A DNA stretch of 64,000 bases, from the NCBI RefSeq assembly GCF_001659705.1, contig NZ_CP015971.1:1798001-1862000 (forward strand), read 5' to 3'. The notes under the pieces were generated by a model, which was not told the origin of the DNA, searched no databases, and was given only the letters and a program-made list of their open reading frames with translations. The stretch comes from Arachidicoccus sp. BS20. Its GTDB lineage: Bacteria > Bacteroidota > Bacteroidia > Chitinophagales > Chitinophagaceae. The translations under genes were made by a program, and so were the position numbers. Positions within the stretch are counted from its first letter, which is position 1; each line of letters starts with the position of its first letter. Positions 43,003 to 52,532 of this stretch are shown piece by piece.

Positions 43003-43172
43003 TTTTATTTATTACACGAATGATTACAAATTACACGAATTAATTGAGCGCAGATTTGTTGTGATAATGGTAATTAAATTATGATAATTATTCTCTTAAA
43101 AAATTATCATAAATCTGCGTTCAATTTTATTTTCCTAAAATCTTTTCAACCCCATAAATCATCGATTCAGAC
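43003..43172. repeat. dispersed intergenic repeat between kinase and regulator
   Basis: A repeat unit with AATCTGCG-type arms: GCGCAGATTTGTTG on the left and AAATCTGCGTTCAATTTTA on the right surround a second palindrome of AATTATCATAA type (about 43080-43114). Right end: the TAAAATCTTTTCAACCCC family segment. It lies between the stop of the kinase gene and the start of the regulator gene. Confidence 0.65.
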
Positions 43173-43174
43173 AA

Positions 43175-44230
43175 TTATGCTTCAACTTTCAATTCCAATA
43201 AAACACTATATTTTCCGTTATCATTAGAAATATTTAGTTGATAATTTTTATCGTACAATAACTCCAATCTTCGCTTAACATTTATAATACCGGTTCCGGT
43301 GCCTTCCGGCGTTGATAAATTTGGAACAATATCATTTTCGCAAGTAAAAAACAATGTCTTTTCAACAACATGAATAGCAACTTTTATCTGTGTTTCCTGT
43401 CGCGCGCTTACGCCGAATTTAAAAGCGTTTTCAATAAAAGGAATCAATAACAATGGCGGAATTTTCACATCATTTACCGCTTCGTCCACATCAAAAACAA
43501 TATGTGTTTTTTCCGTTGCACGCAGGCGTTGCAACTCCAGGTAACTGTTGATGAAAGCCAGTTCATCGTTCAGCGGAACATATTCACTCTGTGACTCTTC
43601 GAGCGTATAACGCATGATGCGCGAAAGCTTCATTACAGCGTCGGAAGACTTTGGATTATTGGACAACGTGAGCGAATAAATACTGTTCAATGAATTGAAT
43701 AAAAAATGCGGATTCATTTGCGAACGCAGTAATGAAAGTTCCGTTTCCAACTGCTGCTTTGTAATTTCATCCTTTCTTTCTTCTGCATAAAACCAACGCG
43801 AAATAATATTGGAAACACTACTAAAAGTGAATGCAATCAAAAACAAAAACGTGGGACCAAAGGAAAAGAAAATGAGCCAAAAATTTCTTGGCAGACGATT
43901 GGGATGTGTCGCCATAAACTGGATGGTTTCAGAAGAATATTTCCAGATAAGGTAATATATAGCGAGGTATAAAAAAAAGAGCGCGACAACAATCAGCGTG
44001 TACAAAAATATCTTTTTATACGCCAATAATTTCGGAATCAACACACCCGAATTAAAATAATAAAACGCCGCCAGATAGAGCACAGAATAAACAGACCAGG
44101 AAACAAAACGTTCACTGTCGAGCGCAGATTTTTCGTGCCCATGCGGAAAAAACAAAAACGGCAACATCAAGAAACACGACCAAAAAATAAGCGTGTAAGC
44201 GATTTGCGATATTTTGCTTTTACTCTGCAT
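43175..44230 (-). CDS. LytS-type sensor histidine kinase (second pair)
   Basis: I chose the ATG at 44230 (MQSKSKISQIAYTLIFWSCF); upstream residues derive from a repeat. The 351-residue kinase has four membrane helices (about 10-150), then the His_kinase region with RSQMNPHFLFNSLNSIYSL (phospho-His) and the ATPase region (LLIPFIENAFKFGV, GTGTGIINVKRRL). No periplasmic sensor domain is seen. Expected function: autophosphorylation and transfer to the LytTR partner downstream. Confidence 0.88.
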   Translation of the reverse strand: MQSKSKISQIAYTLIFWSCFLMLPFLFFPHGHEKSALDSERFVSWSVYSVLYLAAFYYFNSGVLIPKLLAYKKIFLYTLIVVALFFLYLAIYYLIWKYSSETIQFMATHPNRLPRNFWLIFFSFGPTFLFLIAFTFSSVSNIISRWFYAEERKDEITKQQLETELSLLRSQMNPHFLFNSLNSIYSLTLSNNPKSSDAVMKLSRIMRYTLEESQSEYVPLNDELAFINSYLELQRLRATEKTHIVFDVDEAVNDVKIPPLLLIPFIENAFKFGVSARQETQIKVAIHVVEKTLFFTCENDIVPNLSTPEGTGTGIINVKRRLELLYDKNYQLNISNDNGKYSVLLELKVEA

Positions 44231-44234
44231 TTTA

Positions 44235-44366
44235 AATTGTCTGATTGCTTTATTGTTGAATTGTTTTGTGAAAATGGAACACAGATTTATTTTAATCAAT
44301 CATAAAAATCTGCGTTCTATTTTGTTTCTAAAATCATTTCAATCCTGCAAATCATGGTTCAATACG
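44235..44366. repeat. dispersed intergenic repeat upstream of the second kinase
   Basis: Read on the minus strand it starts TATTGAACCATGATTTGCAG, whose TGA is the stop codon of panB, runs through AACGCAGATTTTTATGATTG, and ends AACAATTCAACAATAAAGCA just before the kinase ATG. Parts of it recur at 15790, 18500, 42236 and 43003. Confidence 0.7.
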
Positions 44367-45177
44367 ATTCTTTTTCACTCGGGAAATCGCCAGACTTCAC
44401 ATCGTCGATATATTGCCGTGCCGCACCGATAATTTGCTCATGCAAGTTAAGATACTTGCGCACAAAACGCGGATTAAATTCGTTGTTTATTCCAAGCATA
44501 TCGTGCATTACAAGCACTTGTCCGTCGCAATCATTTCCCGCACCAATGCCGATTGTAGGTATGTGTAATGATTGCGAAACTTCTTTCGCCAACGCTGCCG
44601 GAATTTTTTCCAACACTACGGCAAACGCACCTGCATCCTGCAAAGCAAGCGCATCGCTTTTTAATTTTTCAGCCTCTGTCTCGGCTTTCGCACGCACGGT
44701 GTAAGTGCCGAATTTATAAATACTTTGCGGCGTCAAGCCCAAATGTCCCATCACGGGAATGCCTGCGGAAACAATCTTTTTTACGCTGTCACAAATTTCA
44801 ACACCGCCTTCCAGTTTCAACGCATGAACGCCGGCTTCTTTCATCATACGGATGGCAGATGCCAAAGCAATTTCTTCATTCGACTGATACGAACCGAAAG
44901 GCAAATCCGCAACCACCAAAGCGCGCTTTGCACCGCGAATCACTGACTGTGCGTGATAAATCATTTGGTCTAAAGTAATGGGCAAAGTGGTTTCGTGTCC
45001 TGCCATTACATTGCTGGCGCTGTCGCCTATGAGAATGACATCCAAGCCTGCTTCGTCAAAAATTTTTGCGAAAGAAAAATCATACGCCGTAAGCATAGAT
45101 ATTTTCTCGCCCGACGACTTCATTTTTTGAAGCGTGTTCGTAGTTACCCGTTTTATTTCTTGTGTTGCGGAAGACAT
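44359..45177 (-). CDS. panB: 3-methyl-2-oxobutanoate hydroxymethyltransferase
   Basis: A 272-residue TIM-barrel enzyme. Family markers: [40 protein letters not shown] (Mg and substrate loop), [20 protein letters not shown] (~residues 141-160), [10 protein letters not shown] and [20 protein letters not shown]. It transfers a hydroxymethyl group to 2-oxoisovalerate in pantothenate synthesis. panC and panD are not adjacent. The TGA stop is set in a dispersed repeat. Confidence 0.95.
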   Translation of the reverse strand: MSSATQEIKRVTTNTLQKMKSSGEKISMLTAYDFSFAKIFDEAGLDVILIGDSASNVMAGHETTLPITLDQMIYHAQSVIRGAKRALVVADLPFGSYQSNEEIALASAIRMMKEAGVHALKLEGGVEICDSVKKIVSAGIPVMGHLGLTPQSIYKFGTYTVRAKAETEAEKLKSDALALQDAGAFAVVLEKIPAALAKEVSQSLHIPTIGIGAGNDCDGQVLVMHDMLGINNEFNPRFVRKYLNLHEQIIGAARQYIDDVKSGDFPSEKESY

Positions 45178-45214
45178 TTTTATCTATGATTTAATGATGT
45201 ATAAATTCATCGCC

Positions 45215-45265
45215 GTGGTTCGTGTCGCACGAACCACAATTTTCGGTGCGTGAAGACACGCACCG
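45215..45265. repeat. two adjacent hairpins between panB and ftsK
   Basis: GTGGTTCGTG/CACGAACCAC (45215-45237) with a TCG loop, and CGGTGCGTG/CACGCACCG (45244-45265) with an AAGA loop. A related GGTTCGTG/CACGAACC hairpin is at 50546-50565, and half-arms occur in the repeats at 53191, 56690 and 57115. There is no T-run, so I do not call it a terminator. Confidence 0.7.
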
Positions 45266-45275
45266 AGGCAAAATA

Positions 45276-47822
45276 TCACGGCAAATTATCCAGCAATTCC
45301 TGTAATTCCGCGTCTGTTTTAATCAACACATCGCGTGCTTTGCTGCCTTGGTTTGCGCCTACAACGCCTGCGGTTTCCAATTGATCCATTAAGCGTCCTG
45401 CGCGGTTATAGCCGAGCTTCATGCGGCGTTGGATTAAGGAGGTAGAACCAATTTGGTTTTGAACAATCAACCGTGCAGCATCTTCAAACAAAGGATCGCG
45501 GTCGCTCAAATCGTTGCTGTTACCACCACTTTCCAGTTCTTTTTCATCCACATATTCCGGCAACAAAAATGCCTGCGGATAACCGTCCTGATAGCCAATA
45601 AAGTCACAAACTTTGTCCACTTCCGGCGTATCTACAAAAGCACATTGCAAACGTGTAATTTCGCCGTTATAGCTGATGAGCATATCGCCTTTACCAATCA
45701 ACTGCTCTGCGCCGCCCGCATCGAGAATGGTACGGCTGTCAATTTTGGAAGAAACTTTAAACGCAATACGCGCCGGGAAATTCGCTTTAATCGTTCCCGT
45801 GATAATATTCACAGATGGGCGCTGCGTTGCAATAATCAAATGAATACCCACAGCGCGCGCAAGTTGTGCCAAACGTGCAATCGGCATTTCAATTTCCTTG
45901 CCGGCAGTCATAATCAAATCGGCAAATTCATCAACCACCAAAACGATAAACGGTAAAAACTGATGCCCTTTTTGCGGGTTCAATCTTCTGTTTACAAACT
46001 TTTCATTGTATTCTTTGATGTTGCGGCAACCTGCTTCTTTCAGCAAATCGTAGCGGTTATCCATCTCAATACAAAGCGCATTTAGTGTAGTAACTACTTT
46101 CTTAGTATCAGTAATAATTGCATCTTCTTCGTTAGGCAATTTCGCGAGAAAATGATGCTCGATTGTTTTGTATAAACTCAATTCCACTTTCTTCGGGTCA
46201 ACCAAAACAAACTTCAATTGCGACGGATGTTTTTTGTATAACAATGAAACCAGCAACGCATTCACTCCTACGGATTTACCCTGCCCGGTTGCGCCTGCCA
46301 TCAACAAATGCGGCATGCTTGCCAAATCAACAATAAAATTTTCATTGTTGATTTTTTTACCAATGGCAATAGGTAAAGAAAAATTATTGTTCTGAAATTT
46401 ATCCGAAGCCAGCATACTGCGCATACTCACAATAGTCTTGTTGATATTCGGCACTTCGATACCGATGGTACCTTTTCCCGGAATTGGTGCGATAATGCGG
46501 ATACCAAGCGCAGCAAGGCTTAACGCAATATCATCTTCCAGGTTTTTGATACGCGAGATACGCACGCCGGGCGCGGGAACAATTTCGTACAACGTTACCG
46601 TAGGACCGACAGTTGCAGAAATCCTTTGTATAAGAATATCGTAATTTTTAAGCGTAGCGATAATCTGGTTTTTGTTTTGCTCCAGCTCGTCCGGATCGTG
46701 AACAGTTTTTTCCGTGCCGTGCTGTTCCAGTAAATCAATCGACGGATACTGGTAATTACTCAAATCCAAAGAAGGTTCGTAATTGCCCTGCGCTTTTGCT
46801 TTCGCTTCGGGCGCGCTTGGATTTACAATAATTTCCGAAGGGACTTCTTCAATGTCCGGCGTTATTTCCAGCTTCATCGGCTCGTCCAATGAGGCAGGTT
46901 TTGGCTTTACAACAATTGTTGCTTTTGGCGCAATTATTTTTTCTTCTTCAGCTGCCGGCAAAGCATCTTCATCTTTTTCATTCAAGGAAAGACCTTCATC
47001 ATCTTTTTCTTCGGGCAGCTTCGGCATAATTACAGAAACATTTGTGCCTTTGCCTTTCAGTTGATTTGCCGGTTCTTGTATAAAGAGTTTCGCATCCTGA
47101 TTTTCTTCCTGCTCGTCAGCTTCATCTTCATGGATTTCTTCTTCCGTTTCATTTTCTTCAACAGGCAGAAAAACGGATTTCGCTTTCTTTTTAAAAATAG
47201 CTAATGAAAATTCCGGGTCGAAACGCCAAATCAGATAAATACCCACAATGACCAATACAATACACGCCGCGCCCAACACGCCTATCCATTTTTTCAGCCA
47301 TTCGTACATCAATTCGCCCACAGCGCCGCCCCAGGAAAAACCGCTTTTGAAAATCTCTGTATTTATCAGTGCAAACGCCACGCTGATAACCAACAAACCC
47401 GTTACCACATATTTGAGATTGCGTTTAAGGCTGTATATTTTTTTGCCGAACAAAAAATTTACGCCAGCCACAAAAAAGATGGTACACAACAAAAACGACG
47501 CAATACCGAAACCGTTGTAAATTAAATTGTGCGAAACATACGCGCCGAGAACCCCGAAAAGATTGGAAACTTTTACATCTTTTGTAGAAAATATTTTTAC
47601 GCCGAAATTCATCACTTTGTCCTGGTCGTCCTGCCAGGTAAAAAGATAAGATGCAAAGGAAATGAAAAGAAAAAAGCAAATCAATAAAAGTATTACACCG
47701 GTAATTTTATACGTGCGCTCATCCTTTACGATTTCCGAAACAGAAACTTTTACATCTTGTTCATCATTCAGCTTATCGGGCGAAGGAATCGTTTTCTTAG
47801 TCGTTTTCAATTTATTAGCCAT
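45276..47822 (-). CDS. ftsK: FtsK/SpoIIIE DNA translocase
   Basis: An 848-residue protein: four or five N-terminal membrane helices (to ~residue 205), an acidic low-complexity linker (~205-345, rich in Glu/Asp), then the motor with LLMAGATGQGKSVGVNALLV (Walker A, ~511), FIVLVVDEFADLIM (Walker B) and LIIATQRPSVNIITG. The C-terminal gamma winged-helix (DPLFEDAARLIV then RRMKLGYNRAGRLMDQLE) reads KOPS-like sites. It pumps chromosome DNA at the septum and activates XerCD. The gene diverges from the CtpA-type protease gene; the 190-bp spacer shows no strong signal. Confidence 0.95.
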   Translation of the reverse strand: MANKLKTTKKTIPSPDKLNDEQDVKVSVSEIVKDERTYKITGVILLLICFFLFISFASYLFTWQDDQDKVMNFGVKIFSTKDVKVSNLFGVLGAYVSHNLIYNGFGIASFLLCTIFFVAGVNFLFGKKIYSLKRNLKYVVTGLLVISVAFALINTEIFKSGFSWGGAVGELMYEWLKKWIGVLGAACIVLVIVGIYLIWRFDPEFSLAIFKKKAKSVFLPVEENETEEEIHEDEADEQEENQDAKLFIQEPANQLKGKGTNVSVIMPKLPEEKDDEGLSLNEKDEDALPAAEEEKIIAPKATIVVKPKPASLDEPMKLEITPDIEEVPSEIIVNPSAPEAKAKAQGNYEPSLDLSNYQYPSIDLLEQHGTEKTVHDPDELEQNKNQIIATLKNYDILIQRISATVGPTVTLYEIVPAPGVRISRIKNLEDDIALSLAALGIRIIAPIPGKGTIGIEVPNINKTIVSMRSMLASDKFQNNNFSLPIAIGKKINNENFIVDLASMPHLLMAGATGQGKSVGVNALLVSLLYKKHPSQLKFVLVDPKKVELSLYKTIEHHFLAKLPNEEDAIITDTKKVVTTLNALCIEMDNRYDLLKEAGCRNIKEYNEKFVNRRLNPQKGHQFLPFIVLVVDEFADLIMTAGKEIEMPIARLAQLARAVGIHLIIATQRPSVNIITGTIKANFPARIAFKVSSKIDSRTILDAGGAEQLIGKGDMLISYNGEITRLQCAFVDTPEVDKVCDFIGYQDGYPQAFLLPEYVDEKELESGGNSNDLSDRDPLFEDAARLIVQNQIGSTSLIQRRMKLGYNRAGRLMDQLETAGVVGANQGSKARDVLIKTDAELQELLDNLP

Positions 47823-48014
47823 ATCAAAAAATAAAGCGGCAAATTACCGAATTTACAGGGAATTAGCAGCATGAACGGGTTATCTAAATTTTTGAAACCC
47901 GGAAAATATTGTAAGATTATCTTAGCGCCCATTATTCAATTAAAGCGAACTAAACATTTTTCTATGGAGATAAATTAAGATATTCGCACAGTTTTACAAT
48001 GATGTAAGTTAAGC

Positions 48015-49592
48015 ATGAAGAAAAATAAATTACAAATATGGCTGCCGTTGCTGCTTTCAGCAATTATGGTAGCAGGAATGACTATCGGTTATAAGCTGAG
48101 AAAAGATACAGTTGGCGCAAACTCATTTTTAGAAAATAAACAAAACACCGCCGCGTCGCAGGTGCTCGATATCATTAATAAAATGTATGTTGATAATGTA
48201 AATACCGATTCGCTTCAAACGCACACCATCAATAATATTCTGGCACAGTTAGACCCGCATTCCACCTACGTTACGGCACAGCAGCTTCGCATACTGAACG
48301 ATGAAACCAAAGGCAATTTCAAAGGCATCGGTATAGGATTTGAACTTATCAACGACTCGGTTTATATCACGGACGTAACGAAAAACGGACCTGCCGAAAA
48401 AGCCGGTGTGCACGTTGGAGACATATTTTTGTCGTTCAATGATACTATTGCTATTTCCGGAAACAACCGCTTAAATTTGGGCGTAGTCAATATTTTGAGA
48501 GAACTGAACAATTCTGTCAAAGTGAAAATCTATCGCTCGGGAAAAACATTTGAGACCAAAATCGAGAAAGCCATTCTTCCCATTTCGTCTATTGACGCGG
48601 CATATATGCTCAATGCAAAAACGGCATATATTCGATTAAATAAATTTTCAGAAATTACGTATAGTGAGTTTATGCAATCACTCGACAAGCTGAAAGCAAA
48701 GGGAATGCAGCAACTGATTATAGATCTGCGCGGCAACACCGGCGGCGTACTTACCGCAGCTACGCAAATCGTAAATGAATTTTTGAAGGACAATCAGCTC
48801 ATCGTTTACACCGAAGGTTCTAAAGTTGGTAAAAAAGAATATCGTTGCAAGCGCGATGGTTTTTATCCGGACTTAAAACTTGAAGTGTTGATAGATGAAA
48901 CATCGGCATCGGCGAGTGAAATTGTTGCAGGTGCATTACAAGATTGGGACAGAGCAACCATTGTCGGACGCAGAAGCTATGGAAAAGGTTTGGTGGAAAA
49001 TCAGTTTCGGCTTAACAACGGCGCTGCTTTACGCTTAACCGTTGCAAGATATTTTACACCGCTTGGTCGCAATATTCAAAAGCCATATAAAAATTACAAA
49101 GAAAAGCTGGCTGCCCGTTTCCACGATGGAGAAACTTTTTTTGCCGATACATCTTCGCCAGAAGGGAAAGCATTCAAAACACCAAACGGACATATTGTTT
49201 ATGGCGGCGGCGGCATTACGCCGGATGTTTTTGTTCCTTATGATTCTACCATTTTGCCCAAACCTTCTGTCGATTTGTTTTTGAAAGGAACGCTCACAAA
49301 GTTTGCATTCCTTTATTATGTTCAGCATATAAGTGCGTTGCAAACATTTAAAACACCGTTTGAGCTGGCAAACAATTTACAGCCCGACGATGCACTGTGG
49401 CGGTCTTTATCGGTATTTGCGCAAAAAGACAGCATCGACCTTAGTCAATTAGACGAGAAAGCTAAAAGCAATATTCTGCAAAAGTTTGTTTCTTTTGTCG
49501 CAAAAGACCGTTTCGGTTCGGAAGGGTATTTTGAAATCAACAACCGTCGGGACGATGTAATAAAAAAAGCAATTGAGACTTTGGCACAATAA
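48015..49592 (+). CDS. S41-family C-terminal processing peptidase (CtpA-like)
   Basis: A 525-residue exported protease. Signal anchor (LQIWLPLLLSAIMVAGMTIG), N-terminal helical part with LDPHSTYVTAQQLRIL, a PDZ domain (KGIGIGFELINDSVYITDV, ~110-190) and the S41 catalytic core: LRGNTGGVLTAATQIVNEFL, then DETSASASEIVAGALQD with the nucleophile Ser, and GRRSYGKGLVENQF with the general-base Lys. It trims or degrades periplasmic proteins. The last ~120 residues are family-typical but unassigned. Confidence 0.92.
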   Translation: MKKNKLQIWLPLLLSAIMVAGMTIGYKLRKDTVGANSFLENKQNTAASQVLDIINKMYVDNVNTDSLQTHTINNILAQLDPHSTYVTAQQLRILNDETKGNFKGIGIGFELINDSVYITDVTKNGPAEKAGVHVGDIFLSFNDTIAISGNNRLNLGVVNILRELNNSVKVKIYRSGKTFETKIEKAILPISSIDAAYMLNAKTAYIRLNKFSEITYSEFMQSLDKLKAKGMQQLIIDLRGNTGGVLTAATQIVNEFLKDNQLIVYTEGSKVGKKEYRCKRDGFYPDLKLEVLIDETSASASEIVAGALQDWDRATIVGRRSYGKGLVENQFRLNNGAALRLTVARYFTPLGRNIQKPYKNYKEKLAARFHDGETFFADTSSPEGKAFKTPNGHIVYGGGGITPDVFVPYDSTILPKPSVDLFLKGTLTKFAFLYYVQHISALQTFKTPFELANNLQPDDALWRSLSVFAQKDSIDLSQLDEKAKSNILQKFVSFVAKDRFGSEGYFEINNRRDDVIKKAIETLAQ

Positions 49593-49633
49593 ACTTTTCT
49601 CTACAAAAGATTTGGAAATAAATGCAATAATCT

Positions 49634-49641
49634 TATCTTTG
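49634..49641 (+). promoter_or_regulatory. -7 promoter element of tRNA-Arg
   Basis: TATCTTTG, an exact TAnnTTTG, lies 20 bp before the tRNA 5' end. Confidence 0.6.
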
Positions 49642-49660
49642 CAGCCCAGAATCGGGAAAT

Positions 49661-49734
49661 GGCTTCGTAGCTCAACTGAATAGAGCATCTGACTACGGAT
49701 CAGAAGGTTTCAGGTTTGAATCCTGACGAGGTCA
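49661..49734 (+). tRNA. tRNA-Arg (anticodon ACG)
   Basis: A 74-nt cloverleaf: acceptor GGCTTCG/CGAGGTC, D-stem GCTC/GAGC, anticodon stem TCTGA/TCAGA with loop CTACGGA, T-arm TCAGG-TTTGAAT-CCTGA, discriminator A; CCA is not encoded. The ACG anticodon is normally edited to ICG by TadA. It marks the left side of the accessory region. Confidence 0.95.
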
Positions 49735-50744
49735 CTAAAAATCAAGCAGCTATGAAGTTAATTCGTAGCTGCTTTTTTCATTTGATACATGTTTTACTGC
49801 AAATAAAAATTAACAACCAAAATCTTAACGCTGCTTAGCACACCCACCGGTTTTTCTTCAGCCGATGCTTTGCATCTTTTTCATACAGATACAAAATGAC
49901 TTCTTTTGAACATCTGTGCCTGTTTTGACCAGCCATGAACAAAGAAGTTCCTTTCCAGCCATTAACCTGCCCTTTGATTGCGCTTTGATTGCACTTTGCC
50001 TGCACTTTGATTACCCTGTGTAAGACTATTTCAGTACCGGATATTTCTGTTGTAAAAGCCTCCTGTGAAATTATTTTAGTATGCCGGTTATGAAAAACAA
50101 GCATTGCCGTGTTTGATTTGCCAATACTCCTGAATTTTTAACCTGTTGATTTTCAATGTGAGACATTGGCAAATGGATGTTCCGAGCGATTTTTCGTGAA
50201 ATTTTTGCCAGTCGAAAAAAAATCAAATTTGCCACTACCTGCCGAAAATACGCTTATAGCTTTGTACACGGAGATTAATTGATAATTAATAATTAGTAAT
50301 TAATAATTGCGCGGAGATGTTTATAAGAACAGGAAGCAGCAAAGAAGATACTTTGTATTTATTGCTGCATTGTTTTATTGCCAGACAGGGGAACTTATTT
50401 CACACAAAGGGACAAAGATGCAAGCAAGGTTTCTCATAGAGAGCACGGAGGATAAGAGACACGGAGCAAATTACGGGTTCGGGATTGCAAATCCCGAACA
50501 GCGGAGGGAACAGCAGGCACATCACGACCAACTGCGTTTATTTATGGTTCGTGGGGACACGAACCACGGCATCTGATGCTGAAACAACTTCAGCATGACG
50601 AGCAAAGTGTTTAAAATATTATTCGCGAATAAACAGGCAAACGACCTAACGCCTGACAAGAAGCAGGTCTTATTGTTTAACCGCCGTTGCGACACTTAAA
50701 ATCGAGTGCATGGCATTTTTTGTTCACTTTTAAATTTTATAAAC
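49735..50744. repeat. gene-free, repeat-rich stretch
   Basis: About 1 kb without a convincing gene. Contents seen: four CTTTGATTGCG-type 11-bp tandem units (49972-50015), an A/T-rich direct repeat AATTAATAATT near 50285-50310, a tract of CACAAAGGGACAAAGATGCA type (50401 on), a GGTTCGTG/CACGAACC hairpin (50546-50565) and an ATGCTGAA/TTCAGCAT hairpin (50576-50596). Two open frames here (49835-50104 minus, 50307-50576 plus) look like translated repeat DNA. Confidence 0.65.
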
Positions 50745-51143
50745 ATGACACAGTTAAAGAAAATCGCCCCTTTTGCTGCGATGGCAATGGGCGTAGTGCT
50801 GGCATTTACCACCAGCGCTTTTAAGCAGGTACATCATCCAAAAGGTGTGGATGATACATACACGTTTGAATATGCACCTCCCGGTGGAACAGATTATTCC
50901 GCCGATGCCGTTCAGGATTTAGCGAACTGGCATTATAACGCAGCGCCTGCACCTTGTGCAGGTTTGGACAAAGCTTGTAGTATTACAGTACCGGGTGGTA
51001 TGGGCTATGTGGATGGCGAGGAAACAACAACTCCTACTCTGGATTCGTCTTTCACTATCCAAGCTCTTGAGAGCGGAGGAATAGCCAAAGTAACATCTAC
51101 TGCTGCGGGAGATGATGCTGTTATCGCAAATCAGGATGATTAG
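50745..51143 (+). CDS. small exported DUF6520-like protein
   Basis: The ATG at 50745 gives MTQLKKIAPFAAMAMGVVLA, a signal peptide; the frame from 50706 is not needed. The 132-residue protein has mature regions rich in Asp, Thr and Ala, a Cys pair (APCAGLDKACSITVPG) and an acidic end (DDAVIANQDD). The N-terminus plus Cys-Cys motif resemble DUF6520 peptides common in Bacteroidota, whose function is unknown. It has a terminator and no operon partner. Confidence 0.55.
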   Translation: MTQLKKIAPFAAMAMGVVLAFTTSAFKQVHHPKGVDDTYTFEYAPPGGTDYSADAVQDLANWHYNAAPAPCAGLDKACSITVPGGMGYVDGEETTTPTLDSSFTIQALESGGIAKVTSTAAGDDAVIANQDD

Positions 51144-51178
51144 CATAGTAATGCTCATCCAGATTGAGGAAAACTCAG

Positions 51179-51212
51179 GGACTGCCCATATTTTGGACAG
51201 TCCTTTTTTGTT
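51179..51212 (+). terminator. terminator of the DUF6520-like gene
   Basis: GGACTG/CAGTCC stem with inner pairs across CCCATATTTTGGA, followed by TTTTTTG. It is 36 bp after the stop codon. Confidence 0.78.
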
Positions 51213-51285
51213 CAGGTAACGAATAAACCTATAGTGTTGTTTATAGCATTGCTCATATGGTGCCTATTTTCAGGCGTCCTTATTT

Positions 51286-52120
51286 TTAGTTTTGCTCCAT
51301 ATTATTTAGCTTGATGATATCGTCCGGTATTGGCAAAGCATAAAATGCCGTATTTGGCTGAAGAGTATATTGTTTGCCGTTTATTACCCTTTTTATAATG
51401 ATTGCTGCATTTTCTTTGTTTAGTCTTTTGATGTCCATCCACCGTAGCCCCCGCTGCACAAGTTCCTTTCTTCTTTCATTCAATACCAATGTTAAAGCGC
51501 TGTCTTTTGAGATGCCGAATGCCGCAGTATAAGTTCCTGTCTTGTATCTTTTTGCCAATAATGTATTAAGGTCATCCAATCCTTGTTGTATATTGCCAAC
51601 CCTTATCAGGCATTCAGCCCTTGTGAGATACATTTCATCGGTAGCGATACCCGTGAACAGATAATAACTTCCCGCATAACTCCCTTTAAATGCAGGATAA
51701 CCATTGCTTCCCGGGGAAAAATAGGCTTGTTTTCTTAAATCGGTTGTATCATAGGCATTGTAAAGTGATGTATCAATTTTTGGTTTTGAAATGGTTAGAA
51801 CTAATGAGCTGAATTCAAGGTTCATTTCCGTGTAAAAGATAGTTTCCTTGTTGAATTGTTTAAATGGGTAGCTTGCAGAAATACTACCGTTAAAATCATC
51901 ATTGGAATTATAGTCTATCAACTGGTTGTTTAGTTGCAGGCATGAATCGGCATATACCAATGCATCTTTGTAATCCCGCATGGATAAATAACATCTTGCC
52001 AAAAGCCCGTAAGCAGCACCTTTGGACGGACGGAAAACATGTAGTGGGTATTCAGGCAATAAAGGGATTGCTTTTTTGGCATCATTAATGACTTGTTCAT
52101 AGCATTGTTTGTTGGATGCT
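51286..52120 (-). pseudogene. SusD/RagB-like gene, 5'-truncated
   Basis: About 278 residues of the C-terminal half of a SusD-type lipoprotein: VFRPSKGAAYGLLARCYLSM (TPR-like), DEMYLTRAECLIRVGNIQQG, TLVLNERRKELVQRGLRWMD and FYALPIPDDIIKLNN. The N-terminal half, signal and lipobox are missing; near 52120 the frame passes into DNA belonging to a DUF6934 gene. A normal protein has about 500 residues, and no SusC partner is adjacent, so the gene is dead. SusD proteins bind glycans at the outer membrane. Confidence 0.82.
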
Positions 52121-52522
52121 CTTATCAGCAAAGGAAAAAAGCATATTGGAAAGATTGTGGAGTTTACTCCTACTTCTGTTGCAGGCTTATATAATCTTGG
52201 CTTTGGGGATTTGTTACCCGATGGTTCTGTTGATGATTCGGTAAATTCCAATAATGGAGACATCATTAAAGTATTAGCAACCGTAGTGCATATCTTAAAA
52301 GAATTTACCCGGTTACGTCCGTATGGGAAAGTCGTTTTTACGGGAAGTACGCCAGAACGATTAGTGTTGTATCGACGTATTCTTAAAACATACTATGTTG
52401 AATTTTCTGAAGAATTTATTATCACAGGGTTTATATTGGAAAAAGGTCATTATAAAGAAGTGATATTTGAACCCAAAAGTGAAACAGAATATTTAGCTTT
52501 TTTTATTCGCAGAATTGTCTAA
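52121..52522 (+). pseudogene. DUF6934-like gene, 5'-truncated
   Basis: About 133 residues with LYNLGFGDLLPDGSVDDSV, SNNGDIIKVLATVVHILKEF, FTGSTPERLVLYRRILKTYY and the end TEYLAFFIRRIV, which I recognise as the C-terminal part of DUF6934. No ATG is present; the N-terminal 30 or so residues expected in the family are replaced at the SusD junction. Function of the family is unknown. A tiny gene follows 10 bp after its stop, and a decayed copy of the pair lies behind it. Confidence 0.7.
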
Positions 52523-52532
52523 ATTTGTACAA

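Noticed and set aside
45215-45265. Double hairpin as terminator of ftsK or panB
   Set aside because: There is no T-run on either strand and related hairpins occur in other intergenic repeats.
49835-50104. 89-residue open frame on the minus strand
   Set aside because: It spans the 11-bp tandem units and unstructured spacer DNA, and shows no recognisable domain or context.
50307-50576. 89-residue open frame on the plus strand
   Set aside because: It translates a CACAAAGGG-type intergenic repeat and a hairpin; no protein family features.
49661-50744. tRNA-Arg(ACG) as attachment site of an island covering the right part of the window
   Set aside because: No integrase or copy of the tRNA end is seen to the right within the window, so there is no direct support.
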